From Vibrio xiamenensis (lineage in GTDB: Bacteria; Pseudomonadota; Gammaproteobacteria; Enterobacterales; Vibrionaceae), in contig NZ_FNDD01000024.1 of the NCBI RefSeq assembly GCF_900100015.1, positions 1 to 64,000 on the forward strand: 64,000 nucleotides of DNA, written 5' to 3'. A program made the position numbers and the translations under genes. Positions 18,244 through 30,039 of this stretch are shown here, piece after piece (position 1 is the first letter of the stretch; each line of letters starts with the position of its first letter). The notes under the pieces are model-generated. The model did not search any database and was not told where the DNA came from. It saw only the letters and a program-made list of their open reading frames with translations.

Positions 18244-19818
18244 ATGATGCGAGTAAGATACAGCTGGGTGTTGGCGCTTTTTATCGCTGGATGTCAACTT
18301 ACCCAGCCCCAAGAAGAGATAACAGACACCAATTCGATTGATGAAACCAATCATCCTCAAGTAGCAGAAGAAAAGATTGAACCTGCTGATTTAAATGGTG
18401 AAAAAGTTGTAAAGAAGCCTGTTGTTACGCCTCAATCTCAACAAGATGTTTGGCGTCGTATCGGAATGCAACTCTCCCTACCTGTGCCAGATAACAAACG
18501 CGTTAATTACTATCGCAATTGGTATCTAAAGCATCCTGGCCACCTTGCGATTGTATCGCAGCGCGCTGCGCCATTTTTATATCTGATTACCGAAAAAATT
18601 GAGCAAAAAGGCTTACCGCTCGAGCTTGCACTGTTGCCGATCGTCGAAAGTTCGTTTGACGCTTTCGCCTACTCTCACGGTAGCGCTGCCGGTTTATGGC
18701 AGTTTGTGCCAGCAACCGGGAAAATGTACGGTTTGAAGCAAAATTACTGGTACGACGGACGACGTGATGTCGACGCTGCTACCGACGCTGCTTTGGAATA
18801 CCTGGATAACCTTGCCAAACGTTTTGATGGCGATTGGGGACATGCGATTGCGGCATACAACAGTGGCGGCGGTCGTATATCCAGTGCAATTCGAAAAAAC
18901 CGTAAGGCCGGTAAACCTATCGACTTTTTCTCACTGGATCTTCCCAACGAAACCAGTGGTTATGTACCAAAATTGTTAGCGCTGGCGGATATTGTTGCCC
19001 ACCAAGATAAATACGGCATTCAAATTCCAGCCATTCCAAACCAGCCAAGCGTCGAACTGGTTGACCCGAAAGAGCAGCTCGACTTAGCCATTGCTGCTGG
19101 CTATGCTGGCATTAGCGTTAAAGAACTGCAAAGCTTAAACCCTGCATACAACAAGTGGTCAACGGCACCGGAAGGTCCACATCAGCTACTACTACCGATA
19201 GATTCGATTGCGAAGTTTAACCAGCAATTGGACGAAAACCGCGGTAAAGGTCTGAAAACCATTCGCTATAAAGTGCAATCGGGCGACACGTTGAGCACAC
19301 TTGCTGTGCAATACAATACCAGCAGTAAAGTGATTCGCACGGCAAATAATCTCGACAATAACGAAATTCGAATTGGGCAATATTTATTGATCCCAACCTC
19401 AGTCAAAGATGATAAAGCGTACATTTTAAGCGCTGCGAATCGTCTGGCGAAAAAACAGTCTATTGCCCGCGGTCAATACAAGGTTTATCACCAAGTTGAA
19501 AACGGTGAAAGCTTATGGACCATTGCCCGTGACCACAAAGTCTCTTACGAGTCGTTGGCAAAATGGAACGGCATGAGCCCGCGCGATACGCTACGTATCG
19601 GCCAAAAACTGGTGATTTGGAAGAAGAGCAGCGAAGGCGCCATCATTCGTACAGTCCTGTATAAAGTTCGCAACGGCGACACCATTAGTGGTATTGCCAA
19701 CAAGTTTCGAGTTAAAAGTCATGATATCGTCAAGTGGAATGATTTAAGCCACAGCAAATACCTTCAACCTGGACAGCAGCTAAAACTGTATGTCGATATT
19801 ACTAAGGTCAGTGTATGA
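18244..19818 (+). CDS. mltD: Membrane-bound lytic murein transglycosylase D, three LysM repeats
   Basis: A 524-residue lipoprotein that cleaves peptidoglycan glycan strands. The N-terminal signal ends in the lipobox LFIAGC, so it should be anchored in the outer membrane. The SLT/lysozyme-like domain has the catalytic Glu at residue 135 (PIVESSF), followed by AAGLWQF and AAYNSGGG. Three LysM domains begin near residues 339, 412 and 472 (YKVQSGDTL, HQVENGESL, YKVRNGDTI). E. coli MltD has two. The gloB-mltD neighbourhood is as in E. coli. The stop overlaps the start of the YIP1 gene (ATGA). Confidence 0.95.
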   Translation: MMRVRYSWVLALFIAGCQLTQPQEEITDTNSIDETNHPQVAEEKIEPADLNGEKVVKKPVVTPQSQQDVWRRIGMQLSLPVPDNKRVNYYRNWYLKHPGHLAIVSQRAAPFLYLITEKIEQKGLPLELALLPIVESSFDAFAYSHGSAAGLWQFVPATGKMYGLKQNYWYDGRRDVDAATDAALEYLDNLAKRFDGDWGHAIAAYNSGGGRISSAIRKNRKAGKPIDFFSLDLPNETSGYVPKLLALADIVAHQDKYGIQIPAIPNQPSVELVDPKEQLDLAIAAGYAGISVKELQSLNPAYNKWSTAPEGPHQLLLPIDSIAKFNQQLDENRGKGLKTIRYKVQSGDTLSTLAVQYNTSSKVIRTANNLDNNEIRIGQYLLIPTSVKDDKAYILSAANRLAKKQSIARGQYKVYHQVENGESLWTIARDHKVSYESLAKWNGMSPRDTLRIGQKLVIWKKSSEGAIIRTVLYKVRNGDTISGIANKFRVKSHDIVKWNDLSHSKYLQPGQQLKLYVDITKVSV

Positions 19819-20507
19819 CGATTTCCGCTTCCTCTAATCCACTCAGCATGCTGTTGGACATTTTCCGCTCGCCGACATCGTGCTTTCTTGCCCTCTATCA
19901 ACGCGGGTTATGGGGTTGGCAGCCGTTTATTGTGCTAATGATTACGCCATTTCTATTCTGGGGTAATTATTTTGATATGGTCGACTTTGAGTGGCTAAAA
20001 GCGGGTTTGATGCAGCAAATGCCAGCCTCGGCGGCTCAGCAGCTTGCTCACATCAATGCTGATGCTTTGATGGCCACCGAAATCATTACCGACACTGTGG
20101 GCCGTTTAGTCGCGGTTCTGATGCTTGGACTGTGGTTCTTGCTCGCAACCAAAGGCAGCGAACAGCAACACGGGTATTGGCGCTGGGTTGCCGCATCGTG
20201 TGCGATTCTGTTTCCTGCCGTACTGGGGGATATCGCAAGCTTTGTAAGCTTGATATTGAACCACGGCCATGTGATGACTTACGCCGCGGACCTCAATACT
20301 TTAAACGGGCTGATCAAATTGCCAATGGATCATCATTGGTCCGAGTTTGCCCGTTCATTGCCACTGCTGATGCCGTGGTACATTGTGCTGGGATATGCGG
20401 CAGTTGGAGCTTGGACGACTTTAGAGCGTGGACAAGCGCTGGCGATCGCAGCGCTGCCTTGGGTGGGCTATTACCTCGCTTGGGGACTCTACTTAGCCTT
20501 TACCTGA
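19815..20507 (+). CDS. YIP1 family membrane protein
   Basis: A 230-residue integral membrane protein with about five hydrophobic segments (for example FIVLMITPFLFWGNYF, VAVLMLGLWFLLA, ALPWVGYYLAWGLYLAF). The pattern resembles the bacterial YIP1 family, whose function is unknown. It overlaps mltD by four bases (ATGA), so translation is coupled. Its 3' end overlaps the convergent EEP-family gene by 19 bases. Location next to mltD hints at an envelope role but this is only inference. Confidence 0.75.
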   Translation: MTISASSNPLSMLLDIFRSPTSCFLALYQRGLWGWQPFIVLMITPFLFWGNYFDMVDFEWLKAGLMQQMPASAAQQLAHINADALMATEIITDTVGRLVAVLMLGLWFLLATKGSEQQHGYWRWVAASCAILFPAVLGDIASFVSLILNHGHVMTYAADLNTLNGLIKLPMDHHWSEFARSLPLLMPWYIVLGYAAVGAWTTLERGQALAIAALPWVGYYLAWGLYLAFT

Positions 20508-21340
20508 AACCGAACCACCAGCGGATTATGATCAGAGGCGTCGTTTATCGGCGCTTCTGCGCTTTTCAGAGTTAAGCCGCGAAAGAATACGTGGTCTAAC
20601 GGATAGCCAGTAATAAAACGCTTACGTTCATCGGGTGCATAACTCACTTCCTGAAGTTTCAGCGGCAACAAGGCTTGTCGCAACGCAGTTAAACGCTTTT
20701 CACTCCACGAGTTAAAATCCCCAGCGATCACAATGGGCCCTTGATGCTGGCTTAGCTCCACTTCCAATTCATGTAACTGTTGGCGATACGCTTTGACACC
20801 AAGTGTGAAGTTCACGGCATGCACGTTCACCACCGCGAGGGTTTCACCGTTAGAAAGCGGGTAACGGGCGTAGATCGCCGATTTGGGCAACCGCAGCCAA
20901 GGCTCGGTCTTCATATATGCGCAAGCAAGCAGCGGGGTATCCTTGCTAAGATTAAGCACACCTGCAGGGGTATCAAAGGCTTTAAATGCATTGGCTTGAT
21001 TACCATACCAACCAGAATCGATGATCCACTGCTTCATGTCTTGCGTCATGCTGGCTTCTTGCAACAGCAATAATTGTTTGCCCCGAGAAAGCGTTGTCAG
21101 TGCTTGCTGCCACTGGTCACGATTTTGCTTATAAATATTCCAAACCAACATATCAATCTGACCATCGACATCGAGCGCGACATCGCCTTCAGAGCGAAAG
21201 CAGTGCAGATGCGGCGGAGAAATTGTCTGATGATTGATATTCGTGAGCAGAGGCTCATCGCTCATTGTGAATACTTGGGAAAAACTAAAATAAGCGGCAA
21301 CCCCAGCAAAAGCGGGAAACAAAAAAAATCTTTTTTTCAT
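20489..21340 (-). CDS. Endonuclease/exonuclease/phosphatase-fold protein, YafD-like
   Basis: A 283-residue protein of the EEP superfamily. Catalytic-type motifs are seen: LLLLQEAS (metal-binding Glu), AVVNVHAVNF, IVIAGDFNSWSEKR and the C-terminal SDHNPLVV. The N-terminus (MKKRFFLFPAFAGVAAYF) is hydrophobic and may be an anchor or signal. The start at 21340 is chosen because the longer frame from 21385 would read through the glnB terminator. No good ribosome binding site is seen. Substrate unknown; similar proteins include E. coli YafD. Confidence 0.8.
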   Translation of the reverse strand: MKKRFFLFPAFAGVAAYFSFSQVFTMSDEPLLTNINHQTISPPHLHCFRSEGDVALDVDGQIDMLVWNIYKQNRDQWQQALTTLSRGKQLLLLQEASMTQDMKQWIIDSGWYGNQANAFKAFDTPAGVLNLSKDTPLLACAYMKTEPWLRLPKSAIYARYPLSNGETLAVVNVHAVNFTLGVKAYRQQLHELEVELSQHQGPIVIAGDFNSWSEKRLTALRQALLPLKLQEVSYAPDERKRFITGYPLDHVFFRGLTLKSAEAPINDASDHNPLVVRFQVKAK

Positions 21341-21352
21341 AGCAACAACAAT

Positions 21353-21376
21353 AAAAAAGGAGCCAACTGGCTCCTT
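21353..21376 (-). terminator. Terminator of glnB
   Basis: On the minus strand AAGGAGCCA pairs with TGGCTCCTT around a very short loop and is followed by TTTTTT. It lies between glnB and the EEP-family start. Confidence 0.85.
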
Positions 21377-21398
21377 ATTCAACAACAGATTCGCTTAA

Positions 21399-21746
<348 letters not shown>

Positions 21747-21852
21747 TTACACTTCAATCAATTACGCTATTATCGAACAGCTACTTTCAACAATCAAATA
21801 AAAGCCTGAGAACCAAGTTCTCATTTCACAAGGTTTTACGTCAAGCTCAAAT

Positions 21853-22167
21853 TTACTTCAAACTTGAAAAATACGCAGCTAAGTTTTCGATATCTTGATC
21901 GTTTAACATCCCTGCTTGAGCCTTCATCACCGCAGCTAAGCCACCGGTACGTTGACCATTTTTGTACGCTTTGAGCGAGGAAACAATGTACTGCTCATTT
22001 TGGCCTCTGAGGTTTGGATACCCCGGAATGACCGCTATGCCATCAATGCCATGACATGCTGCGCACACCGCGGCTTTGGTTTTCCCCGCATCAACATCGC
22101 CGCCAGCCAAAGCTTGGCTTGCAAACATCGCAGCGCATAGTGACAGTCCAATCAGTCGCGTTTTCAT
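21853..22167 (-). CDS. Small periplasmic c-type cytochrome
   Basis: A 104-residue class I cytochrome c. A signal peptide (about residues 1-21, ending AQ-free ASQALA) directs it to the periplasm. The haem motif CAACH is at residues 35-39, and a downstream Met (VMKAQAGM region) can be the axial ligand. The [17 protein letters not shown] stretch is typical of cytochrome c4/c5-like proteins. GGGGAAG precedes the ATG at 22167; five residues upstream of it are probably untranslated. Redox partners are unknown. It lies between tilS and glnB. Confidence 0.88.
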   Translation of the reverse strand: MKTRLIGLSLCAAMFASQALAGGDVDAGKTKAAVCAACHGIDGIAVIPGYPNLRGQNEQYIVSSLKAYKNGQRTGGLAAVMKAQAGMLNDQDIENLAAYFSSLK

Positions 22168-22206
22168 TGCTTCCCCTTTCATCCTTATGAATAACGAGTC
22201 TTTATT

Positions 22207-23538
22207 CTAAGATTTTGGCACAAATACGTGCTTTTGGTGCCACACGAGCTCAAATTGTTGACCTGCATAAGCTCGAGTAACAAATAATCCGGCCACAGCC
22301 ACGACTTCATCGTGACACAAAATAATCGGCGTTCGGCGCCTAAGCCAACTTGGAACCCCGTATTCCTGAAACAGTTTTTTCAGCTTACGACGATGTCCGC
22401 GCTGGTTTGGATGCGCCATCAAACCTTGTGGTTCAAAGCTGACTTCCAAACAGGCACCATGAGGCAAAGCCAGCGAACCGTTCTCACTTTCAATCAGTTC
22501 TAATTCACCAAGACCATCGGGCAGTGTCAGTGGCGTATTTAGGCTAAGGCCCCCACGCCATGAACTGATATCCTGATGTTTATTAAGCCAATATAACCTA
22601 TCTGCGTAGCGGCGAATTTGACCTTGATTAAGTATAAGTTGTGGATTGGCATCCAATTTCGCCTGTGCCACTTGATGCCAAAGTTGCGACATCTGAGCTT
22701 GGCTCGGCATTAACGCCCCTTGACGCTCAAGCCACATTCTCAGTAATCGAATACGCAGCGCCTCGCTGTGCTGCTCTAGTTCGCCAATCTCTAGGCTGCC
22801 ATCGTCAGCAAGAGCGCGCTCATATGGCGCTTGCAGCAGTTCATCGAGCAACAACTCTTGCTCGGCACACAAACGTGCGCTGCGGTTAATCGCAGCATCA
22901 ATCGTCGGCCAGCGCTTTGTGAGTTTGGGTACCACTTGATGACGCAAATAATTGCGGTCATAACGTGTATCTTGATTGCTCTCATCTTCCACCCAAGTGA
23001 GATTTCGCTCTTTCGCATAGAGTTCAATGGCGTGGCGTGAAACGTTCAATAGCGGCCTAACCAATTGCCCTTGGCCAAATGGCATTTTTTCCGCCATCGC
23101 AGACAACCCTTTGGGCCCACTGCCACGGCGCAGAGCCAGCAAAAAAGTTTCCACTTGGTCGTCACTGTGCTGCCCGGTGAGTAGCACATCATCCGCTTGG
23201 ACATGTTTGGCTAACGCTTGATAGCGCGCGTCTCTGGCGCGAGCCTCGACGCTCTCGCCTTGAATGTCGCCCAAATCGACCTTTTCCAGCTTAAATTCAA
23301 CGTTTAGCGGCTGACACACACTTTGACACCGGCTCGCCCAAGCATTGGCATTTGGGCTCAAACCATGGTGAACATGCACCGCAACACAGTGACCGCCAAA
23401 CTGGGTTTGGTAGCGTGCAAGCAAATCAAGGAGAACACAGGAATCAACGCCGCCACTAAGCGCCACCACCCAACGTTTGGGCTTGTCAGCGACCAAAGTG
23501 TCGAGTTTAGTGATCAGTTGGTGATATAAATCAGTCAT
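22207..23538 (-). CDS. tilS: tRNA(Ile)-lysidine synthase
   Basis: A 443-residue N-type ATP pyrophosphatase that converts C34 of the CAU-anticodon tRNA-Ile to lysidine, switching it to isoleucine and AUA decoding. The PP-loop is VALSGGVDSCVLL. HHGLSPNANAWA, LTGQHSDDQVETFLLALRRGSG and the RNYLRHQVVP region are typical. TilS-specific C-terminal domains follow. The ATG at 23538 (MTDLYHQ) is preferred over a TTG 21 bases upstream. It is downstream of accA, as in E. coli. Confidence 0.95.
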   Translation of the reverse strand: MTDLYHQLITKLDTLVADKPKRWVVALSGGVDSCVLLDLLARYQTQFGGHCVAVHVHHGLSPNANAWASRCQSVCQPLNVEFKLEKVDLGDIQGESVEARARDARYQALAKHVQADDVLLTGQHSDDQVETFLLALRRGSGPKGLSAMAEKMPFGQGQLVRPLLNVSRHAIELYAKERNLTWVEDESNQDTRYDRNYLRHQVVPKLTKRWPTIDAAINRSARLCAEQELLLDELLQAPYERALADDGSLEIGELEQHSEALRIRLLRMWLERQGALMPSQAQMSQLWHQVAQAKLDANPQLILNQGQIRRYADRLYWLNKHQDISSWRGGLSLNTPLTLPDGLGELELIESENGSLALPHGACLEVSFEPQGLMAHPNQRGHRRKLKKLFQEYGVPSWLRRRTPIILCHDEVVAVAGLFVTRAYAGQQFELVWHQKHVFVPKS

Positions 23539-23606
23539 TGGATTGGCGTGTGAGTGCAAGATAAATTTGGCTTAGTTTACTGAATAATCGCTTGAGCGTT
23601 AACCAT

Positions 23607-23637
23607 AAAAAAGGGCTGGTCAATGACCAACCCTTTT
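23607..23637 (-). terminator. Terminator after accA
   Basis: On the minus strand AAGGGTTGGTCA pairs with TGACCAGCCCTT (with one G-T pair) and is followed by TTTTT. It ends the long cluster before tilS. Confidence 0.8.
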
Positions 23638-23655
23638 CAGCGATTAATGGGCTAA

Positions 23656-24615
23656 TTAACAGTAACCGTAGCTCATCAGACGCTGGTAACGACGCTCAAG
23701 CAAATCATCCGACTCAAGGGGCTCAAGCTCTTCAAGCTGCTTGGTCAGCGTCGCTTTGATATTTTCAGCCATGGCTGGGTAATCACGATGCGCACCACCA
23801 AGTGGCTCTTCAATGATTTCATCGATTAGCTCAAGCTCTTTCAGACGCGGGGCAATCAAACCCATCGCTTCTGCCGCTTGTGGCGCTTTATCAGAATCAC
23901 GCCATAGAATCGACGCACAACCTTCTGGTGAAATCACCGAATAAGTTGAGTATTGCAGCATGTTGACATAGTCGCCGACACCGATAGCCAATGCACCGCC
24001 TGAGCCGCCTTCACCAACGACGTTACAGATAACCGGCACTTTCAGACCTGCCATCACTTTTAAGTTCATGGCGATCGCTTCTGATTGACCACGCTCTTCA
24101 GCGCCAACACCTGGGTATGCACCCGCAGTATCGATGAAGGTAATCACTGGCATATTAAAACGCTCAGCCATACGCATTAAACGTAGCGCTTTGCGGTAAC
24201 CTTCTGGCTTTGGCATACCGAAGTTACGACGTACTTTTTCTTTGGTTTCACGACCTTTTTGATGACCAATTACCATCACTGGGCGGTCGTTCAAACGCGC
24301 AATACCACCGACAATCGCTTTATCATCGGCAAAAGCGCGATCGCCCGCCAATTCATCAAACTCGGTAAATACGTGTTCAATGTAATCAAGGGTGTATGGA
24401 CGCAGTGGGTGGCGCGCCAATTGAGCGGTTTCCCATGCACCTAAGTTACTGAAGATTTTCGTTTTAAGCTCTAGGCTCTTCTTTTCCAGCTGTTCAATCT
24501 CTTTATCTAGATCGACCCCTGCATTTCCGCCATGACGAGAAACGTCGCGTAACGCTTCAATCTTCGCTTCAAGTTCTGCAATCGGTTTTTCAAATTCTAG
24601 AAAATTCAGGCTCAT
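23656..24615 (-). CDS. accA: Acetyl-CoA carboxylase carboxyltransferase subunit alpha
   Basis: A 319-residue AccA, the usual length. With AccD it transfers CO2 from biotin to acetyl-CoA, the first committed step of fatty acid synthesis. The N-terminal coiled region and crotonase-like core ([39 protein letters not shown]) are clear. It follows dnaE by 43 bases on the same strand, as in E. coli. Confidence 0.98.
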   Translation of the reverse strand: MSLNFLEFEKPIAELEAKIEALRDVSRHGGNAGVDLDKEIEQLEKKSLELKTKIFSNLGAWETAQLARHPLRPYTLDYIEHVFTEFDELAGDRAFADDKAIVGGIARLNDRPVMVIGHQKGRETKEKVRRNFGMPKPEGYRKALRLMRMAERFNMPVITFIDTAGAYPGVGAEERGQSEAIAMNLKVMAGLKVPVICNVVGEGGSGGALAIGVGDYVNMLQYSTYSVISPEGCASILWRDSDKAPQAAEAMGLIAPRLKELELIDEIIEEPLGGAHRDYPAMAENIKATLTKQLEELEPLESDDLLERRYQRLMSYGYC

Positions 24616-24658
24616 CTATGGATCCTTTTTGACTCGGCTGATTGTATTTGTGCCGAAT

Positions 24659-27600
24659 TTAGTTAAATTCGAGTTCTACCTGGCTCTTGCCAAGTAATTG
24701 CTTCAATTCGTCTAATAATGTATCGCTTGGCGTCACCCGCCACTCGGTACCAAGCGTTAATCGCGCTCTCGCATCGCTACGTTGGTAATATACATTGACA
24801 GGTATAGTCCCTGCTTTATGAGGCTCCAATATTTGGCTAAAGCGCTCAAAAAATTGGTCATTTATTTGAGATTGATGGATAGAGACCGATAAGCCTCTTG
24901 CATATTTTTCTCGTGCACTCCCGAGATCCATCACCTCGCGGGCGGTCATTTTAAGACCGCCATTGAAATCATCAAAGCTGACCTGTCCAGAAACCACCAA
25001 AATTCTGTCTTTTTCTAACAATTCTGCGTACCTGTCTAAGGCATCAGAAAACAACATGACTTCCATACGACCACTTCGGTCATCCAAAGTCATGATTCCG
25101 ATTCGGCTGCCGCGCTTGGTGGTCATCACTCTGGCTGCAATCACCAAACCAGAAACCGTTACCGATTGGTCGCGACGCGTTGGCGTGGCGTCTTTTAATC
25201 GACAACTGGTGTATTTGGTTAGTTCCTTGAGGTAAGCATTAATTGGGTGCCCCGTCAAATATAGACCTAAAGTATCACGCTCCCCTTCCAACCAGACTTT
25301 CTCTGGCCACGGATCGACTTTGGTATATTTGTTTTCGACTTCTTCCGGCGCTTCAGTGAGAACACCAAACAAGTCGGTCTGACCAAACGCTTCCGCTTGG
25401 TGGTGTTGGCTTGCTGCTTTCACCGCATCGTTGAGCGAAGCCATCAGCGCTGCGCGGTGCGGACCAAGGCGATCCAGCGCGCCGGCGTAAATCAATTTCT
25501 CAATCACACGCTTATTGACTTTCTTCAGGTCAATGCGTGCACAAAAATCAAATAAGTCTTTGAAATAGCCGTCTTTACGCGCTTCAAGAATCGCTTCAAT
25601 TGGCCCTTCACCGACACCTTTAATAGCGCCGATACCGTAAACAATCGCACCATCTTCATCAACGTTAAATCGATACAAACCAGAGTTAATGTCAGGTGGC
25701 AACACCTTGAGCTTCATACGAATACATTCATCGACCAAGCCAACGACTTTCTCGGTGTTGTCCATATCCGCCGTCATTACCGCAGCCATAAACTCGGCCG
25801 GATAGTGGGTTTTAAGCCACAAGGTTTGATAAGACACCAGCGCATACGCGGCGGAGTGCGATTTGTTAAATCCGTAACCGGCAAATTTCTCTACCAAGTC
25901 AAAGATTTTCATCGCCAGCTCGCCGTCGATGCCATTTTTCACCGCGCCATCTTCAAACGTCGCACGCTGCTTGGCCATCTCTTCCGGCTTTTTCTTACCC
26001 ATCGCACGGCGCAACATGTCAGCGCCGCCTAGAGTGTAGCCAGACAGCACCTGAGCGATCTGCATTACCTGTTCTTGATACAGAATAATGCCGTAAGTCG
26101 GGTCGAGAATTTCTTTAAGTGACTCGTGTTGCCATTTTTCATCTGGGTAAGACACCGCTTCACGGCCGTGCTTACGGTCGATAAAGTTATCTACCATGCC
26201 CGATTGCAGCGGGCCAGGACGAAACAGCGCCACCAGTGCGATGATATCTTCAAAACAGTCGGGTTGCAGACGCTTAATCAGCTCTTTCATACCGCGTGAT
26301 TCGAGCTGGAATACCGCAGTGGTTTCAGAGTTTTGCAGAATGTTAAACGATGCTTTATCGGCTAAGTCAATCGCTTCGATGCGAACGGGGTCTTTACCTT
26401 CACGCTCTAAACGCGGGTTAATCAAACCCAGCGCCCAGTCAATGATGGTCAGGGTACGCAGCCCCAAGAAGTCAAACTTAACCAAACCCGCGGTTTCGAC
26501 ATCGTTTTTGTCAAACTGAGTTACGGGGAAATGGCCTTCCGCATCGGCGTAGATTGGCGCAAAATCGGTGATGGTAGTCGGTGAAATCACCACCCCACCC
26601 GCGTGTTTACCGGCGTTTCGAGTACAACCTTCGAGAATTCGACACATGTCGATAAGCTCTTTGACTTCTTCATCAGCGTCATAGAGCTCAGGGAGTGCGG
26701 GCTCGGCTTTAAACGCTTTTTCAAGCGTCATTCCGGGATCAGGTGGCACCAGTTTGGAAATACGGTCAACAAAGCCAAACGGATGACCAAGCACTCGGCC
26801 AACATCGCGAATAACCGCTTTGGCAGCCATGGTACCAAAGGTAATGATCTGCGATACCGCATCACGGCCATACATTTCCGCCACGTGATCAATCACTCGG
26901 TCACGCTTATCCATACAGAAGTCAACGTCGAAATCGGGCATCGACACCCGCTCTGGGTTCAGAAAGCGTTCGAATAGTAGGTCGTATTCCAAAGGATCGA
27001 GGTCAGTAATTTTAAGCGCATAGGCAACCAGAGAGCCCGCACCGGAACCTCGTCCTGGACCAACAGGAATGTCGTTATCTTTTGACCACTGGATGAACTC
27101 CATTACGATCAAGAAATAACCGGGAAACCCCATGTTGTTGATAACTTCAAGCTCGACTTGCAAGCGCTCATCGTATTCAGGGCGGCGTTTCGCCCGCTCA
27201 TCCGCATCCGGAAAGAGGAATTCTAGCCGATCTTCCAAGCCTTCTAGCGACTTCTTGACCAAAAATTCGGTCTCTTCCATCCCTTCGGTTGGGAAAGCTG
27301 GCAAGAAATATTCGCCAAGACGAACGGTGACGTTACAGCGCTTGGCGATTTCAACACTGTTTTGCAGCGCTTCTGGAATGTCTTTAAACAGCTCGCACAT
27401 CTCATCTTCACTGCGAAGATACTGTTGCGGGCTGTAGTTTTTCGGGCGACGAGGATCTTCTAAGGTGTAACCATCGTGAATCGCAACGCGAATTTCATGA
27501 GCATCAAACAGCTCCTCACTGAGAAACACCACATCATTAGTCGCAACCACTGGAAGCTGGTTTTGCTCAGCGACTTCAAGCGCAAAGTGCAAATAGGTTT

Positions 27601-28135
27601 CTTCGTCGCTACGCCCGGTACGCGTCAGTTCAAGATAAAAACGGTCAGCGAAGTGGGTTTGATAAAATTCAACACACTCATCGACCAAGCGCTGATTACC
27701 TTTGAGTAAAGCTCGGCCAATTTCACCAATTTTGCCGCCGGATAGAATGATAATGCCTTGCGAATGCTCAAGCAGCCAATCACGGTCAATCACCGGAAGA
27801 TGCTGAACATGACCGCGCAAATAAGCCTTTGAAATCAATAAGGTAAGATTTTTGTAACCTTCGTTATCTGCCGCCAGAATGGTGATACGGGTCAGCTCGT
27901 CACCAAACGCTTCCGACTGCATCGCGAAATCGGCGCCGATAATCGGCTTCACGCCGTTCTTATGTGCGTTGTCATAGAATTTCACCAAACCACATAAGTT
28001 GGTGAAATCGGTCAGTGCCATCGCAGGCATTCCCATTTCGGCCACCTTTTTTACCAAGGGTGGCACTTTTGACAGGCCATCGACCATGGAAAAATCGCTG
28101 TGGATGCGAAGGTGGACAAACTTAGGATCAGACAT
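24659..28135 (-). CDS. dnaE: DNA polymerase III alpha subunit
   Basis: The 1158-residue replicative polymerase (E. coli: 1160). The N-terminal PHP domain ([13 protein letters not shown]) is followed by the C-family polymerase core. Catalytic aspartates lie at about residues 399-405 (PDFDVDF), preceded by [14 protein letters not shown]. The tandem HhH and an OB-fold near residues 990-1070 ([18 protein letters not shown]) are present. It associates with DnaQ (epsilon), encoded 8.5 kb away. It lies between rnhB and accA, as in E. coli. Confidence 0.98.
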   Translation of the reverse strand: MSDPKFVHLRIHSDFSMVDGLSKVPPLVKKVAEMGMPAMALTDFTNLCGLVKFYDNAHKNGVKPIIGADFAMQSEAFGDELTRITILAADNEGYKNLTLLISKAYLRGHVQHLPVIDRDWLLEHSQGIIILSGGKIGEIGRALLKGNQRLVDECVEFYQTHFADRFYLELTRTGRSDEETYLHFALEVAEQNQLPVVATNDVVFLSEELFDAHEIRVAIHDGYTLEDPRRPKNYSPQQYLRSEDEMCELFKDIPEALQNSVEIAKRCNVTVRLGEYFLPAFPTEGMEETEFLVKKSLEGLEDRLEFLFPDADERAKRRPEYDERLQVELEVINNMGFPGYFLIVMEFIQWSKDNDIPVGPGRGSGAGSLVAYALKITDLDPLEYDLLFERFLNPERVSMPDFDVDFCMDKRDRVIDHVAEMYGRDAVSQIITFGTMAAKAVIRDVGRVLGHPFGFVDRISKLVPPDPGMTLEKAFKAEPALPELYDADEEVKELIDMCRILEGCTRNAGKHAGGVVISPTTITDFAPIYADAEGHFPVTQFDKNDVETAGLVKFDFLGLRTLTIIDWALGLINPRLEREGKDPVRIEAIDLADKASFNILQNSETTAVFQLESRGMKELIKRLQPDCFEDIIALVALFRPGPLQSGMVDNFIDRKHGREAVSYPDEKWQHESLKEILDPTYGIILYQEQVMQIAQVLSGYTLGGADMLRRAMGKKKPEEMAKQRATFEDGAVKNGIDGELAMKIFDLVEKFAGYGFNKSHSAAYALVSYQTLWLKTHYPAEFMAAVMTADMDNTEKVVGLVDECIRMKLKVLPPDINSGLYRFNVDEDGAIVYGIGAIKGVGEGPIEAILEARKDGYFKDLFDFCARIDLKKVNKRVIEKLIYAGALDRLGPHRAALMASLNDAVKAASQHHQAEAFGQTDLFGVLTEAPEEVENKYTKVDPWPEKVWLEGERDTLGLYLTGHPINAYLKELTKYTSCRLKDATPTRRDQSVTVSGLVIAARVMTTKRGSRIGIMTLDDRSGRMEVMLFSDALDRYAELLEKDRILVVSGQVSFDDFNGGLKMTAREVMDLGSAREKYARGLSVSIHQSQINDQFFERFSQILEPHKAGTIPVNVYYQRSDARARLTLGTEWRVTPSDTLLDELKQLLGKSQVELEFN

Positions 28136-28201
28136 GGGTAGGTTCCGAGTTAAACATGATAAAAACCAGCGAGACGTCTATTTTACGGAATTCATCAAGG
28201 G

Positions 28202-28228
28202 AATAAAGGGCTGGATTAATCTAGCCCT
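28202..28228 (-). terminator. Weak terminator-like hairpin at the rnhB stop
   Basis: AGGGCT and AGCCCT (28207-28212 and 28223-28228) pair with extra pairing inside, followed on the minus strand by TTTATT. It overlaps the rnhB stop and may partly stop transcription before dnaE. Confidence 0.45.
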
Positions 28229-28833
28229 AATGCTTTGCGTACCGGCTTAAAACTTTTGCGATGCTGGTCGATAACACCGTGCTTTTCGATCGCTTCAAAA
28301 TGCGCTTTGGTTGGATAACCTTTGTGCTGTGCAAAACCAAATTGTGGATACCGGGCATCCAACTCTTCCATTTCACTGTCACGCACGACTTTGGCAATGA
28401 TAGAGGCTGCGCTGATTTCGGCGACGCGTAAATCGCCTTTGACCACCGCTTGCGCCGCCATCGTTAGCTGCGGTACACGATTACCGTCAATCAGTGCTAA
28501 ATCCGGTTCGATGCCAAGCCCGGCAATCGCACGCTGCATCGCAACCATCGTTGCTTGCAATATGTTCAACTGGTCAATTTCAGCTGGTGAACAACGTCCA
28601 ACCGCCCAAGCTAAGGCTTTTTGCTGAATTTCAGGAAACAGCGCCAAACGCTTTTTCTCAGACAGTTTTTTTGAGTCGTTAAGACCTGCGATCGGATTAT
28701 TGGGGTCCAAAATAACCGCAGCAGTAACCACATCGCCCACTAATGGGCCACGGCCCACTTCGTCCACTCCCGCAATCAAGCGATAACCTTGTGGGTATTC
28801 AAATGGCGGCAGTGGCGCTTTTTCCTTCGTCAT
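28216..28833 (-). CDS. rnhB: Ribonuclease HII
   Basis: A 205-residue type 2 RNase H that removes single ribonucleotides and RNA from hybrids. The active-site stretch is [15 protein letters not shown] with Asp24/Glu25; further acidic residues lie in LIDGN and [10 protein letters not shown] choose the ATG at 28833 ([10 protein letters not shown]), with GAG seven bases upstream; an ATG at 28839 is possible. A much longer upstream frame only shadows lpxB. It follows the lpxB stop by seven bases. Confidence 0.94.
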   Translation of the reverse strand: MTKEKAPLPPFEYPQGYRLIAGVDEVGRGPLVGDVVTAAVILDPNNPIAGLNDSKKLSEKKRLALFPEIQQKALAWAVGRCSPAEIDQLNILQATMVAMQRAIAGLGIEPDLALIDGNRVPQLTMAAQAVVKGDLRVAEISAASIIAKVVRDSEMEELDARYPQFGFAQHKGYPTKAHFEAIEKHGVIDQHRKSFKPVRKALGLD

Positions 28834-28840
28834 AAACATC

Positions 28841-29980
28841 TCATTTATTGATAAGAGACAACACCGCCGTAGCGGCTTGTGTGTCGGCATCTTTGCGAAT
28901 CCAATGATGCATCTCGGTAAACTTATCCAACATGGCGTGATTATCGGTCTCAAGCAACTTGCTGACCTCAGCGTATAAGTTATCAACCGTGCACTCTTCC
29001 TGCAGCAGCTCCGCCACCAGCTCACTGTCGGAAAGAATATTAGGCAGCGAGACATATTTGGTTTTAAGCATGCGGCGCGCTAAGAAAGCGGTGAATGCGT
29101 TGACACGATAACCCACCACCATCGGACGCTTAAGTAGCATACACTCAAGCGCGACAGTGCCCGATGCGAGCATCACAGCGTCTGATGCCGTAATCACATT
29201 GCGCGCGGTGTCATCCACCAGTTTGAAATCCAATTCCGGCGCGAACTCTTGCCACGCTTGCTCAAATTGCTCACGGCGCTTTTGATTGACCAAAGCGACA
29301 ACAAAACCAACCTCAGGATGATGTTGATGCAGGCGCTTGCAGGTTTCAATAAACGGCTGAGCCAACATTTTGAGCTCGGCGCCTCGGCTGCCCGGAAGCA
29401 CCGCTAGCCAACGTTTGTTAACGTCCAAGCCAAGCAATTCGCGCGCAGGTGCTTTTGGCGATTCAAGAGGAATCGCGTCAGCAAGGGTGTGACCAATAAA
29501 CTCACACGGCACATTAAACTTGTCGTAAAACGCTTTTTCAAACGGCAAAAATGCCAGCACTAGATTGGTAGCGGCGGCTATCTTGTGAATGCGTTTTTGA
29601 CGCCACGCCCAAACCGACGGACTAACATAATGAACTGTTTTGACCCCAGCATCTTTGAGATCTTTCTCAAGACGAAGGTTAAAATCGGGTGCATCGATAC
29701 CAACAAACACATCTGGCGGATTATCGGTAAAGAACTTAACCAGTTCGGCTTTGACTTTAAGCAGACGAGGTAAACGCCCAAGCACTTCGACCAACCCCAT
29801 CACTGAAAGCTCTTCCATATCAAACAAGCTTTGGCAGCCTTGAGCGATCATTTTCGGTCCACCAATACCAACAAACTCAGCGTTGGGATAACGCTGCTTG
29901 ATGGCTTGAATAAATCCTTCGCCTAAGGTGTCACCAGACAATTCGCCTGCCACAATACCGATACGTAATGGCTGTTCCAT
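28841..29980 (-). CDS. lpxB: Lipid-A-disaccharide synthase
   Basis: A 379-residue family GT19 glycosyltransferase. It joins UDP-2,3-diacylglucosamine and lipid X into the lipid A disaccharide at the inner membrane. [13 protein letters not shown] at the N-terminus, [15 protein letters not shown] and VLPGSRGAE are family stretches. A terminator-like hairpin separates it from lpxA; rnhB follows closely. Confidence 0.97.
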   Translation of the reverse strand: MEQPLRIGIVAGELSGDTLGEGFIQAIKQRYPNAEFVGIGGPKMIAQGCQSLFDMEELSVMGLVEVLGRLPRLLKVKAELVKFFTDNPPDVFVGIDAPDFNLRLEKDLKDAGVKTVHYVSPSVWAWRQKRIHKIAAATNLVLAFLPFEKAFYDKFNVPCEFIGHTLADAIPLESPKAPARELLGLDVNKRWLAVLPGSRGAELKMLAQPFIETCKRLHQHHPEVGFVVALVNQKRREQFEQAWQEFAPELDFKLVDDTARNVITASDAVMLASGTVALECMLLKRPMVVGYRVNAFTAFLARRMLKTKYVSLPNILSDSELVAELLQEECTVDNLYAEVSKLLETDNHAMLDKFTEMHHWIRKDADTQAATAVLSLINK

Positions 29981-30039
29981 GAAATTCCTTGATTGAGTCT
30001 AAATAGAGAGAGCGTAAAAGTGGCTAAGATAAAAACACA

